From assembly GCA_038237435.1 (NCBI GenBank), contig JBBRYT010000011.1, positions 1-64,000 of the forward strand: 64,000 nucleotides of DNA. The letters are read 5' to 3'. Source of the DNA: JACCTI01 sp038237435 (GTDB lineage: Bacteria; Verrucomicrobiota; Verrucomicrobiia; Chthoniobacterales; UBA10450). Under the pieces are notes generated by a model. That model did no database searches and was not told the DNA's origin. It saw only the letters and a list, made by a program, of their open reading frames with translations. The translations under genes were made by a program, and so were the position numbers. Of this stretch, positions 44,226-52,714 are shown one piece after another. Each line of letters starts with the position of its first letter. Position 1 is the first letter of the stretch.

Positions 44226-44701
44226 CCTGCTGGTTTCTGCATGGCGGCGGCGGCCCGCTTAATCGCTTTGCGCATGCGCGGATAAGTTCCGCAGCGGCAC
44301 ACCGAGTCCGACATCGCCGCGTCAATCGATTCGTCGCTTGGGTTAGGTTGATCGCGCAATAACGAACACGCCGTCAGAATCATTCCCGGCTGACAAAATC
44401 CGCACTGCGCCACGTCCTCTTCCAACCACGCGCGCTGACATGGATGATTTCCGTCGCGCGACAAACCTTCGATGGTGAGGAAACTGCGATCCTTCGCTTC
44501 GTGCGCGGGAATCTGGCAGGAACGAATCGCGTTCCCCTTTTCTAACACGGTGCACGAACCGCACACACCAACGCCGCAGCCGAATTTAGTGCCGGTCAGC
44601 GCTAGCGTGTCGCGCAAAATCCAAACGAGCGGCATGTCGTCATCGACGTCTACTTCTCGCGTCGAACCGTTAACCGTGAGCGTGATGTTGCTCATCGTCA
44701 T
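44222..44701 (-). CDS. isoquinoline 1-oxidoreductase alpha-type [2Fe-2S] subunit
   Basis: The small electron-transfer subunit of the molybdenum hydroxylase. ATG 44701 overlaps the upstream permease gene's TGA (ATGA). A Met two codons later is an alternative. It has the plant-type ferredoxin cluster loop FGCGVGVCGSCTV and the second cluster motif AQCGFCQPGMILTA, with CRCGTYPRMRKAI near the end, the standard four-Cys pairs of both [2Fe-2S] clusters. At 159 residues it is full length. No signal peptide is present. It would be carried across with the Tat-signal-bearing large subunit, whose gene overlaps it by 4 nt. Confidence 0.93.
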   Translation of the reverse strand: MTMSNITLTVNGSTREVDVDDDMPLVWILRDTLALTGTKFGCGVGVCGSCTVLEKGNAIRSCQIPAHEAKDRSFLTIEGLSRDGNHPCQRAWLEEDVAQCGFCQPGMILTACSLLRDQPNPSDESIDAAMSDSVCRCGTYPRMRKAIKRAAAAMQKPAG

Positions 44702-47166
44702 TCTGCGCGAAGCGCGATGACGGGATCGATCCGTGAAGCACGTCGCGCCGGTAGCCAGCAGGCGAGACCGACCGCGACGACGAGAACCGAGCCGACGCCA
44801 ATCCAGGCGATGAAGTTGGGCGCGGGCATCTCCGACCATTGGCTATGCACGACACGGACGAATCCCCACGTCGCGAGCGCGCCGATAACGAAACCGATGC
44901 CGAGCAAACGCGCGCCTTGTTCTGCGACCAATTGCACCAGCTGCTTCGCGGTCGCGCCCAATGCGCTGCGAATGCCGAATTCCCGATGGCGCCGCGCGAC
45001 TTGCAACGAGAGTAAACCGTAGAGACCGACGGCGGCGAGGATCAACCCCAACAAACCGAACGCCGACACCAGCACGAAGATGAAGCGCTCGGTCGCGTGC
45101 ATTCGACCGGCCGCTTCTTCGAGCGAGACGACATTGAACGCGGCCAGGCGCGCATCGGCTCGCGCGAGCGTAGCGCGGATCACATCCGCGCTCAGCGGTT
45201 CGCCCTTCGTCTGCACCAGGAAAGTGATCTCATCGAATTGCGTCGGATCTGTGAGAAGCATCTGCGGAATCGGGCGAGCGATTGTTCCGATCACTTCGCC
45301 GTCGCGCGGCTCTGCCACCACCTTCATATCGGCGACCACACCGACTACGGTCAGCCACGGTCGCGCTCCATCGAGACGACCCCACTTGACGCGTTTGCCG
45401 ATCGGATCCTGATCGGGCCAGAAGCGCCGCGCGAAGGCATTCGTTACAATACAAATCGGCGCCGCATCCGCGTTATCGCTCTCGAGAAATTCACGACCGG
45501 CGAGCAGCCGCTGCCCCATGTCTTTGAAATACCCGGGCGTCGCCGCACGCTCGTACGCCATGTGAAAACCGCGCGGCTCCGGCACGGCCGCGCCTTCCGC
45601 ATTAAAGCTCATCAGATCGCGCGAAGGATTGAGCGGCGATGGTGAAGTTAAGGTGGCCGAGATCACGCTGGGCAGCGCGCGCAGTTGCGTGAGCGCGGCG
45701 TTGAGGACGTTGAGCTTCGCCGCCGCCGAGGGGAAGAGACGATCGGGTGTGCTGGAGTTGAACTGCACGCGAGCCTGCGTTTCGAAACCCCACGGCTCAT
45801 TGATCAGGCGTTGAAAATATTGCGTCGCGGTGATGCTCGCGGTCAGGAGAACGGCCGCAATCGCGAGCTCAACAACGACGAACGAACCGAGCAGCCGGCG
45901 CGTGCCGGGATCGAGTGTCGCGCTGCGCGATGCCGCGCTCATCGCTCCGCGCAAATCGGTTCGCGCGGCGCGAATCGCCGGGAACAAACCAAATCCCAAA
46001 CCGCTAAACACCATGACGCCGGCAGCGAAGGCAAACACCGGCAGATCGAGTCGCACTACATTATCGAACTCGCGCATCGCGCTGCCGGTCGCGTCGGCTC
46101 CTTCCGGGCTCAACGAAACCAGCGCGGGTGTGAACCATGAGGCGACCATCAAACCCAAAAGCGTTCCGATTACTGCGAGGACGAAAGCCTGCGCGAGTTG
46201 CTGCCGGATCAATCGACCGCGACTCGCACCCAGCGCGGCACGCAGCGCGAACTCGCCATTGCGCTCGATCACGCGCGACAAAAGTAAACCGGCGAAATTC
46301 GCGGCCGCGATCACAAGTGCGCAGAAAGCTGCGCCGACGATGACGAGAATTTTCGGACGCAAATCCATCACAAAACTTTCGCGGAGCGGCGGCAGATAAG
46401 CCGCGCGCGGGTTCAACGGATTTGGATCGGTTTGGTTAATCGCCGCGCAGATGCGTCGAAACGCCGCTTCGGCCTGCGCGATTGTCACGCCCGGCCGCAA
46501 CCGGCCGACTCCATATAGATAATGGCTGGCGATGACACCCGGCGTAATCGGCGGAGCGGCCAGCGGAACCCAAACGTTCGCCCGATAAGGATGCCGGAAC
46601 GCTTTCGGCATCACGCCAACGATCATGTGCGGCTGACCATCTAACGTTATGGATGTGCCGAGAACATCGGCGCGCGAATTGAGGACATCGCGCCAGAAAT
46701 CGTGGCTGATCATCGCCACCGCCGAACCGCCGGGACGATCTTCTTCGGCTGTAAAAGTCCGGCCCAGCGCAGGCGCTAAACCAAGAACGGAAAAAAAATT
46801 CGCGCTGATCCGCGCGGTCGAAACAGTTTGCGCGGGCGAACCATCGGACAAACCGACAGTCATATCGACCCCTGACGCGGCACCGATGCCTTCAAAAATG
46901 TCGCGCCCAAATTCACGCCAACGCTCCACTGTCTGGTCGCTTAAATTGACCGAGGCGCCGCGCGCGCCGCTTTCCTCCTGCGCCTCATAAATTCGCACCA
47001 AGCGATCGGCATGCCGGAATGGCAACGGCCGCAGCAGCGTGCCCTCCACGACGGAAAAGATGGCCGTGTTCGCGCCAATTCCGAGCGCGAGCGTGATGAC
47101 TGCGACCGCGCTGAAAGCCGGCGACTTCAGCAGCATGCGGACGGCGTATTTGAAATCGTTCAACAT
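44698..47166 (-). CDS. ADOP/MacB-type ABC permease, divergent member
   Basis: An 822-residue permease. Start MLNDFKYAVRMLLKSPAFSA. Periplasmic domain 1 includes ARISANFFSVLGLAPALGRT. The first FtsX unit reads VIERNGEFALRAALGASRGR and the second VGLYGLLSLQVARRHREFGI, with sequence visibly farther from the other copies. The end is ARRASRIDPVIALRAE. It is translationally coupled to the [2Fe-2S] subunit gene downstream (ATGA) and is 3 bp from an ABC ATPase gene upstream, the closest ATPase-permease pairing in the train. No exact 10-mer copies occur here (gap 43.7-48.0 kb). Confidence 0.9.
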   Translation of the reverse strand: MLNDFKYAVRMLLKSPAFSAVAVITLALGIGANTAIFSVVEGTLLRPLPFRHADRLVRIYEAQEESGARGASVNLSDQTVERWREFGRDIFEGIGAASGVDMTVGLSDGSPAQTVSTARISANFFSVLGLAPALGRTFTAEEDRPGGSAVAMISHDFWRDVLNSRADVLGTSITLDGQPHMIVGVMPKAFRHPYRANVWVPLAAPPITPGVIASHYLYGVGRLRPGVTIAQAEAAFRRICAAINQTDPNPLNPRAAYLPPLRESFVMDLRPKILVIVGAAFCALVIAAANFAGLLLSRVIERNGEFALRAALGASRGRLIRQQLAQAFVLAVIGTLLGLMVASWFTPALVSLSPEGADATGSAMREFDNVVRLDLPVFAFAAGVMVFSGLGFGLFPAIRAARTDLRGAMSAASRSATLDPGTRRLLGSFVVVELAIAAVLLTASITATQYFQRLINEPWGFETQARVQFNSSTPDRLFPSAAAKLNVLNAALTQLRALPSVISATLTSPSPLNPSRDLMSFNAEGAAVPEPRGFHMAYERAATPGYFKDMGQRLLAGREFLESDNADAAPICIVTNAFARRFWPDQDPIGKRVKWGRLDGARPWLTVVGVVADMKVVAEPRDGEVIGTIARPIPQMLLTDPTQFDEITFLVQTKGEPLSADVIRATLARADARLAAFNVVSLEEAAGRMHATERFIFVLVSAFGLLGLILAAVGLYGLLSLQVARRHREFGIRSALGATAKQLVQLVAEQGARLLGIGFVIGALATWGFVRVVHSQWSEMPAPNFIAWIGVGSVLVVAVGLACWLPARRASRIDPVIALRAE

Positions 47167-47169
47167 GGG

Positions 47170-47844
47170 CTAAACAACAAATCCGTCGCGTAGTTGAATC
47201 ACGCGATTTCCGTAGCCGGCATTTTTTTCCGAATGCGTGACCTGCACGATGGTTGCTCCTTCGCCATTCAAGCGCTTGAACAGCTCCATAATTTCTTCCC
47301 CTTGCGACGAATGCAGATTGCCGGTCGGTTCGTCTGCGAGGATCAGCTTCGGATTGGAAATAATGGCGCGCGCGACGCCGACGAGCTGCTGTTGTCCGCC
47401 GGAAAGCTGGCGCGGATAGAGATCCTTTTTTCCCACGATGTGAAAGCGATCCAGCGTATCGGCCACCATCGCGGCCCGTTCGCTCTTGCCGACATGGCGA
47501 TAAGAAAGCGGGATGTCCAGATTCTCGTAAACGGTGAGATCGTCTAACAAGTGATACTGCTGGAAAACGAAACCGATCTGCTCATTGCGCAGCGTCCCGC
47601 GCGCATTTGGCTTGAGCGAATGAATCGCATTCTCTTCGAAGAAATATTCGCCAGTCCAGGCGTGATCGTGCATCCCGAGCACGTGCAGGAGCGATGATTT
47701 TCCGGCGCCCGACGGCCCCATGATGGAAACGAAATCGCCTTGTTCGATCTTGAGGTTGATGTCGCGCAGGACGTAAAAGAACTGGCCCTTCGCCAGTGGG
47801 TAAAAACGTTCGACGTGTTTGAGTTCGATCAGTGGGTTGGGCAT
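47170..47844 (-). CDS. ABC transporter ATP-binding protein (MacB/LolD type)
   Basis: A 224-residue nucleotide-binding protein. Walker A is GPSGAGKSSLLHVLG, the Q loop FVFQQYHLLDDLTVYENL, the ABC signature LSGGQQQLVGVARA, Walker B LILADEPTGNL and the H loop VQVTHSEKNA. The signature reads LSGGQQQ-LVGV where most family members have RVAI, a small deviation. It resembles MacB/LolD ATPases, which power FtsX-like permeases. It is separated by 4 bp from the permease gene upstream and 3 bp from the one downstream. It would energise one or more of the nine orphan permeases. Confidence 0.95.
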   Translation of the reverse strand: MPNPLIELKHVERFYPLAKGQFFYVLRDINLKIEQGDFVSIMGPSGAGKSSLLHVLGMHDHAWTGEYFFEENAIHSLKPNARGTLRNEQIGFVFQQYHLLDDLTVYENLDIPLSYRHVGKSERAAMVADTLDRFHIVGKKDLYPRQLSGGQQQLVGVARAIISNPKLILADEPTGNLHSSQGEEIMELFKRLNGEGATIVQVTHSEKNAGYGNRVIQLRDGFVV

Positions 47845-47848
47845 AGAG

Positions 47849-50284
47849 TTAATTCCGCGCGAGGGCGATCATCGGGTCAAGCTTCGCCGCGCGTCGCGCC
47901 GGCAGATAACAGGCGAGGAACGCGACCGCGCCGAGCAGCAGTGAGATAGCGACAAACGTGACCGGATCATTCGCTCCGACACTGAAGAGCAGATTCGCCA
48001 TTAGTCTCGTTAGGCCAAACGCGCCGGCCAATCCCGCGACGATGCCGACAATCGTCAGCGTCATGCCATGGCCGACGATGAGGTTGAGCACGTCGCGAGT
48101 TTGCGCGCCGAGCGCCATGCGAATGCCGATCTCGTGCGTGCGTTGCGCGACTGACTGCGCGAGCACGCCGTAAATTCCAATCGCGGCGAGGAGCAATGCG
48201 AGCCCCGCAAAAACGCTGAGTAACATCATGCTGAAACGGCGCAATGACGTCGAATCGGAAAGCAATTGATCCATCGTCATGACGTTGAAGACGGCCTGGT
48301 CTTGATCGAGCGCGAGAATTTCGCGGCGGATTCTTGCGATCATGTTGGCCGGCTCGCCGCGCGTCCGGACGACGAGCGTCTGCGCAGAGTTCGGCATTTG
48401 CGGCAGTGGAACGTAGAGCGCCATCGTGCCCGGCGTATCGAGCCCATATTGTTTCACGTCCGCCACCACGCCGACGACGGCGCGCCACGGACGTTGCTCG
48501 GCCGGATCCGAGTTGAAAAAGCGCATGCGCTTCCCGATCGACTCTTCGTTAGGCCAAAGCTTGCGCGCCATTGTTTCGCTGATCAAAACGGCGAGCGGAG
48601 CGTCCGTGCTGTCGCGGTCATTTAGAGCACGACCGCGCAAAAGTTGGATCGACATCGCGCGCAGATAATCCGGCGTGACCATGTAGTTTTCGACGTCCGG
48701 CTGTTCGCTCGCGCGGCGCGCCTGTCCTTCGATTTCGATCGTGCGCTGATCGAAATTATCGCTGATCGGAAGAACACTCGTTAGACCAGCTGCTTCGACT
48801 TGCGGCAAATCCTGCAAGCATCGCAGCATGCGATTGTAGAAGCCGAGCGAGTCCGCCGGCTTCGGATATTTCGCGCTCGGCAACCACACGTTCATGGTCA
48901 GAACGCGCTCCGGCTGAAAACCGGGATCGACCTGTTGGAGTCGCGTGACACTCTTGATTAACAAACCAGCCGCGATGAGCAACACCATGGCGAGCGCGAC
49001 TTCTATTACGACCAATGAACTGCGCAGCGGGCTACGCGTGGAACCAGCGCCGGGGGTGCGGCCGCCGTCGTTGAGTGTTTCGTTGAGATCGGTGCGGGAG
49101 GCGCGCAAGGCTGGGGCACAACCGAAGATGACGCCCGTAAGAATAGAAATAACGAACGTGAACGTGAGAACACGCGCATCCAATTCAATGGTGCCGAGCG
49201 ACGGCATTATCCGCGCCGCGACTGCTTGAATGGCACTCGTTCCCCAAATCGCGCCGAGCAACCCCAGCGCACCGCCGCCTAACGAGAGCAAGATACTTTC
49301 GATGAGAAATTGCCTAACGAGTCGTGCGCGCCCCGCGCCGAGTGCCGCGCGAATCGCTACTTCTTTGTGTCGCGCAATGGAACGCGCCAGCAGCAGATTC
49401 CCAACATTCGCGCAGGCGATGAGGAGGAGAAATGCGACCGCGCCAAACAACATCAAAAGCGCCGAGCGCACTGGACTAACGAGATCTTCGCCTAACGAGA
49501 CCAGATTGACGCCGTTGTTCTCATTCGTTTCGCTGTGTTCCGTACCGATTTGACGCGTGATGAGATTCATTTCGGCCTGCGCTTCACGCAGCGTCACCCC
49601 GGGCTTCAAGCGCGCGATGGCGCGCAGATGACGGCTATCGCGCTCTTTCTCGTTAGGCGGTTCGGCGACCGGTCGATAAAATTGCGCGGGCGCAGGAATC
49701 AATCCGCGCGGCAATGAATGAAATTCCGCCGGCATGACACCGATGACGGTGTAAGGCCGCGCGCTCAACATGATTGTCTTGCCGACGATGTCTTGGTCAC
49801 CAGCGAAACGCCGTTGCCAAAATCCGTAACTCAGGACTGCGACACGATCCTTACCCTCGACTTGTTCTTCCGCGGTGAAGACGCGGCCGAGCAGCGGCTT
49901 CGCCTGCATGACGGTGAAAAATCCGTCGCCGACCTGCGCGCCGGAAATTCTCTCGGGCTCACCGTTACCGGTGAGGACGGGACGAAAATCCGTGTAGGTA
50001 GCGATCTCTTCGAAGACATGATTGCGCGCGCGCCAATCGGCAACGTCTGTCGCGGAAACCTGGCCGCGATGCGTGGCGCTGCCTTTGTTTTCGCCCCACA
50101 GCAGCACAAGACTCTCCGGCTCGGAGTACGGTAGCGTCTTCAACAAAACTGCGTTCACCACACTGAAAACAGCGGTGTTCGCGCCGATGCCAAGCGCGAG
50201 CGACAAGATCGCCGCGGCGGTGAAGCCCGGGCTTTTCACAAGCATTCGCAGTGCGTAGCGAAGGTCTTGAAGCAACGTGCTCAT
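47849..50284 (-). CDS. ADOP/MacB-type ABC permease (ALARN-ending subgroup)
   Basis: An 811-residue permease. Start DLRYALRMLVKSPGFTAAA. Periplasmic domain 1 has AQVGDGFFTVMQAKPLLGRV. The FtsX unit reads ARSIARHKEVAIRAALGAGR, the second IGIYGVLAQSVAQRTHEIGI. It ends PARRAAKLDPMIALARN, whereas members farther downstream end in ALRxE. It contains several 10-mer copies: 48006 (LTR), 49277 (SLG), 49312 (LVR), 49490 (SLG) and 49649 (PNE), the densest set in one gene. The 3' end lies 4 bp before the ATPase gene. Confidence 0.92.
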   Translation of the reverse strand: MSTLLQDLRYALRMLVKSPGFTAAAILSLALGIGANTAVFSVVNAVLLKTLPYSEPESLVLLWGENKGSATHRGQVSATDVADWRARNHVFEEIATYTDFRPVLTGNGEPERISGAQVGDGFFTVMQAKPLLGRVFTAEEQVEGKDRVAVLSYGFWQRRFAGDQDIVGKTIMLSARPYTVIGVMPAEFHSLPRGLIPAPAQFYRPVAEPPNEKERDSRHLRAIARLKPGVTLREAQAEMNLITRQIGTEHSETNENNGVNLVSLGEDLVSPVRSALLMLFGAVAFLLLIACANVGNLLLARSIARHKEVAIRAALGAGRARLVRQFLIESILLSLGGGALGLLGAIWGTSAIQAVAARIMPSLGTIELDARVLTFTFVISILTGVIFGCAPALRASRTDLNETLNDGGRTPGAGSTRSPLRSSLVVIEVALAMVLLIAAGLLIKSVTRLQQVDPGFQPERVLTMNVWLPSAKYPKPADSLGFYNRMLRCLQDLPQVEAAGLTSVLPISDNFDQRTIEIEGQARRASEQPDVENYMVTPDYLRAMSIQLLRGRALNDRDSTDAPLAVLISETMARKLWPNEESIGKRMRFFNSDPAEQRPWRAVVGVVADVKQYGLDTPGTMALYVPLPQMPNSAQTLVVRTRGEPANMIARIRREILALDQDQAVFNVMTMDQLLSDSTSLRRFSMMLLSVFAGLALLLAAIGIYGVLAQSVAQRTHEIGIRMALGAQTRDVLNLIVGHGMTLTIVGIVAGLAGAFGLTRLMANLLFSVGANDPVTFVAISLLLGAVAFLACYLPARRAAKLDPMIALARN

Positions 50285-50290
50285 GACTCG

Positions 50291-52711
50291 TTAGGCATTT
50301 CGCGCCAATGCGACCATCGGATCGAGTTTGGCGGCGCGACGCGCGGGGAGGTAACAGGCGATGAAAGCGACCGCGATGAGTAGTAACGAGATCGCGAGAT
50401 AGGTCGCCGGATCATCCGGGCGAACGCTAAAGAGCAAGCTGGCCATAACACGCGTGAGTCCAAACGCGCCGACCAGCCCGGCCACAACACCGAGCGCGGC
50501 CAGGATCATTCCCTGCCTAACGACTAATCTGAGCACGTCGCTTTTCTGCGCGCCCAGCGCCATGCGAATACCGATTTCCTGCGTGCGTTGTGTAACCGAG
50601 TAAGCCATGACGCCGTAGATGCCGACTGCGGAGAGAAGCAGCGCGGCGCAGGCGAAGACGGTGAAGAGCTGCATTGACACACGCCGCGTGCCTAACGAGT
50701 TCATAACCACATCGTCCATGGTGCGGACGTTGTAGACCGGCTGGTCTTTATCGATCGCCTGCACTTCGCGGCGGACCGCGGGGGCGAGCGAGGCTGGGTC
50801 GGTGGCGGTGCGAATCACCAACGCCATGAAATTCCATTGCGCGTCCTGCGCATGCGGGACGTAAATCTGCGCACCACTGTCGACGTCGAGCGCGGTCGAT
50901 TTCGTATCGGCGACGACACCGACGATCTCGCGCAGAAATTGTTCGTCGCGCCAGACGGTGAGGCGTTTGCCGATCGCGCCAGAGACAGAGCCGAAGACGC
51001 GTTTGGCTAACGACTCGTTGATGATCGCGACTTTCGGCGCGTCGGCGTTGTCGCGCTCCTCCAGAACGCGGCCGGCTAGCAACGGAATCTCGAGCGCGCG
51101 GAAGTAATCGCCGGTCACGATCGAGTAGCTCGCTTCCAAGGATTCATCGACGGTGAGTGGTCGCCCTTCGGGAATGAAAGCGCGGCCGAGCCCGTAATCG
51201 CTCGCGCCGAGCGGAAGATTGACGCCGCCACCGACCGCACGCACGCCAGGCAAACTCTCGAGTCGTTGCTTCAGTTGGCGGAAAAATTCAGGACGTTGCG
51301 CGTCTTTGTATTTCGCTGCCGGAACCGAAATCGAGGTGACCAAAACGTTGTGCGGATTGAATCCGGGCCGCACATCCTGCAGGCGGACGAAGCTCTTAAT
51401 GAGTAAGCCAGCGCCGACGAGCAGCATCAGCGAGAGCGCAACTTCTCCGATGAGCAGCAAACTCCGCGCGCTGGTGCGGCGATGTCCGTCGCCAGTGCGG
51501 CCGCCTTCCTTGAGCGAGCTGCTGACATCGAGCTTCGAGGCCTGAAGCGCGGGGATGAGGCCGAAGATGATGCCGGTGAGCGCGGAAACGCCGATGACGA
51601 ACGCGAGCACGACGTAGTCAATTCTGACCTCATTGAGGCGCGGCGCGTTTTCGGGAATGATCGCGAGCAAGGTATCCTTCAGCCAGATACTGAGGAGCAT
51701 GCCGGCGAAACCGCCGATAGCGGAGAGAAGCAAACTTTCCGTGAGTATTTGCCTAACGAGTCGTGTGCGACTCGCGCCCATGGCGGCGCGGACCGCGATT
51801 TCTTTTTGGCGCGCGGCGGCGCGAGCGAGGAGAAGGTTAGCCACATTCGCGCAGGCAATGAGCAGGACGAATCCGACCGCGCCGAGCAACGCGAGTAGGG
51901 CAGGACGCGCTTCGCGCACAATTCGGTCGCGCAAGATAGAAACGCGCGCGTCCCAACCTTTGTTGGTGTCGGGAAATTCGAGCGCGAGACGCGAATTCAC
52001 CGCACTGATCTGCGCCTGTGCGCGCGTGAGATCGGCGCCGTCCCGCAAACGCGCGATCGCGGAGACGGAGCGGTTGTCGCGGATTTCTTCCGCCGGATTA
52101 AGAGCACTCGTTAGCCAAATTTGCGTCTGCTCCGGATACTCGAAACCCGGCGCCATCACGCCGACGACCGTAAGCGAGCGCGCACTGATCGTGACTTGTT
52201 TGCCGACGATGTTCGGATCGGAACCGAAGCGGCGTTTCCACAAACCATCGCTAATGATCGCCGCGGTCGATCCACTCGGCTGATCGTCTTCCGGCACGAA
52301 GGCGCGACCGTGCGCCGGCTGCACGCCGAGCACGTTGAAGAATCCGGCGGTCACGCCCGCGCGCGGGACACGTTCCGGCTCGGCGCCGTCCGTGGCGAGA
52401 TTCGCGCTGCCGGTGTAATACGCGGCGGTGCTGGCGAAGAGATCGGTCTGTTTTGACCAGTCGGTGAAATCAGGAAACGAAATATTGCTGTCGGTGATGC
52501 CCTGCGCCGGATTTTTTCCTTCGAAATAGATGATCCGTTCCGCGTCAGGAAATGGCAGCGGCAGCAGGAGAACGCCGTTGACCAGACTGAAGATGGCGGT
52601 ATTCGCACCGATGCCGAGCGCCAGCGCGATGATGGCGACGGCGCTGAATCCTTTGTGCTTCAGAAGCATGCGCAGGCCGTAACGGATGTCGTAGAGAAGT
52701 GTGTTCATCAC
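50291..52711 (-). CDS. ADOP/MacB-type ABC permease (ALARN-ending subgroup)
   Basis: An 806-residue permease. Start DIRYGLRMLLKHKGFSAVA. The periplasmic domain has AGVTAGFFNVLGVQPAHGRA. FtsX units are ARAAARQKEIAVRAAMGASR and VGIYGVMAYSVTQRTQEIGI. End PARRAAKLDPMVALARNA. The last sense codon GCC and stop TAA belong to a 10-mer copy (50287). Two more copies (50690 SLG and 51751 LVR) lie inside. It starts 3 bp after the upstream permease gene's stop and ends 6 bp before the next, so it is part of the same transcript. Confidence 0.92.
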   Translation of the reverse strand: MMNTLLYDIRYGLRMLLKHKGFSAVAIIALALGIGANTAIFSLVNGVLLLPLPFPDAERIIYFEGKNPAQGITDSNISFPDFTDWSKQTDLFASTAAYYTGSANLATDGAEPERVPRAGVTAGFFNVLGVQPAHGRAFVPEDDQPSGSTAAIISDGLWKRRFGSDPNIVGKQVTISARSLTVVGVMAPGFEYPEQTQIWLTSALNPAEEIRDNRSVSAIARLRDGADLTRAQAQISAVNSRLALEFPDTNKGWDARVSILRDRIVREARPALLALLGAVGFVLLIACANVANLLLARAAARQKEIAVRAAMGASRTRLVRQILTESLLLSAIGGFAGMLLSIWLKDTLLAIIPENAPRLNEVRIDYVVLAFVIGVSALTGIIFGLIPALQASKLDVSSSLKEGGRTGDGHRRTSARSLLLIGEVALSLMLLVGAGLLIKSFVRLQDVRPGFNPHNVLVTSISVPAAKYKDAQRPEFFRQLKQRLESLPGVRAVGGGVNLPLGASDYGLGRAFIPEGRPLTVDESLEASYSIVTGDYFRALEIPLLAGRVLEERDNADAPKVAIINESLAKRVFGSVSGAIGKRLTVWRDEQFLREIVGVVADTKSTALDVDSGAQIYVPHAQDAQWNFMALVIRTATDPASLAPAVRREVQAIDKDQPVYNVRTMDDVVMNSLGTRRVSMQLFTVFACAALLLSAVGIYGVMAYSVTQRTQEIGIRMALGAQKSDVLRLVVRQGMILAALGVVAGLVGAFGLTRVMASLLFSVRPDDPATYLAISLLLIAVAFIACYLPARRAAKLDPMVALARNA

Positions 52712-52714
52712 TCG

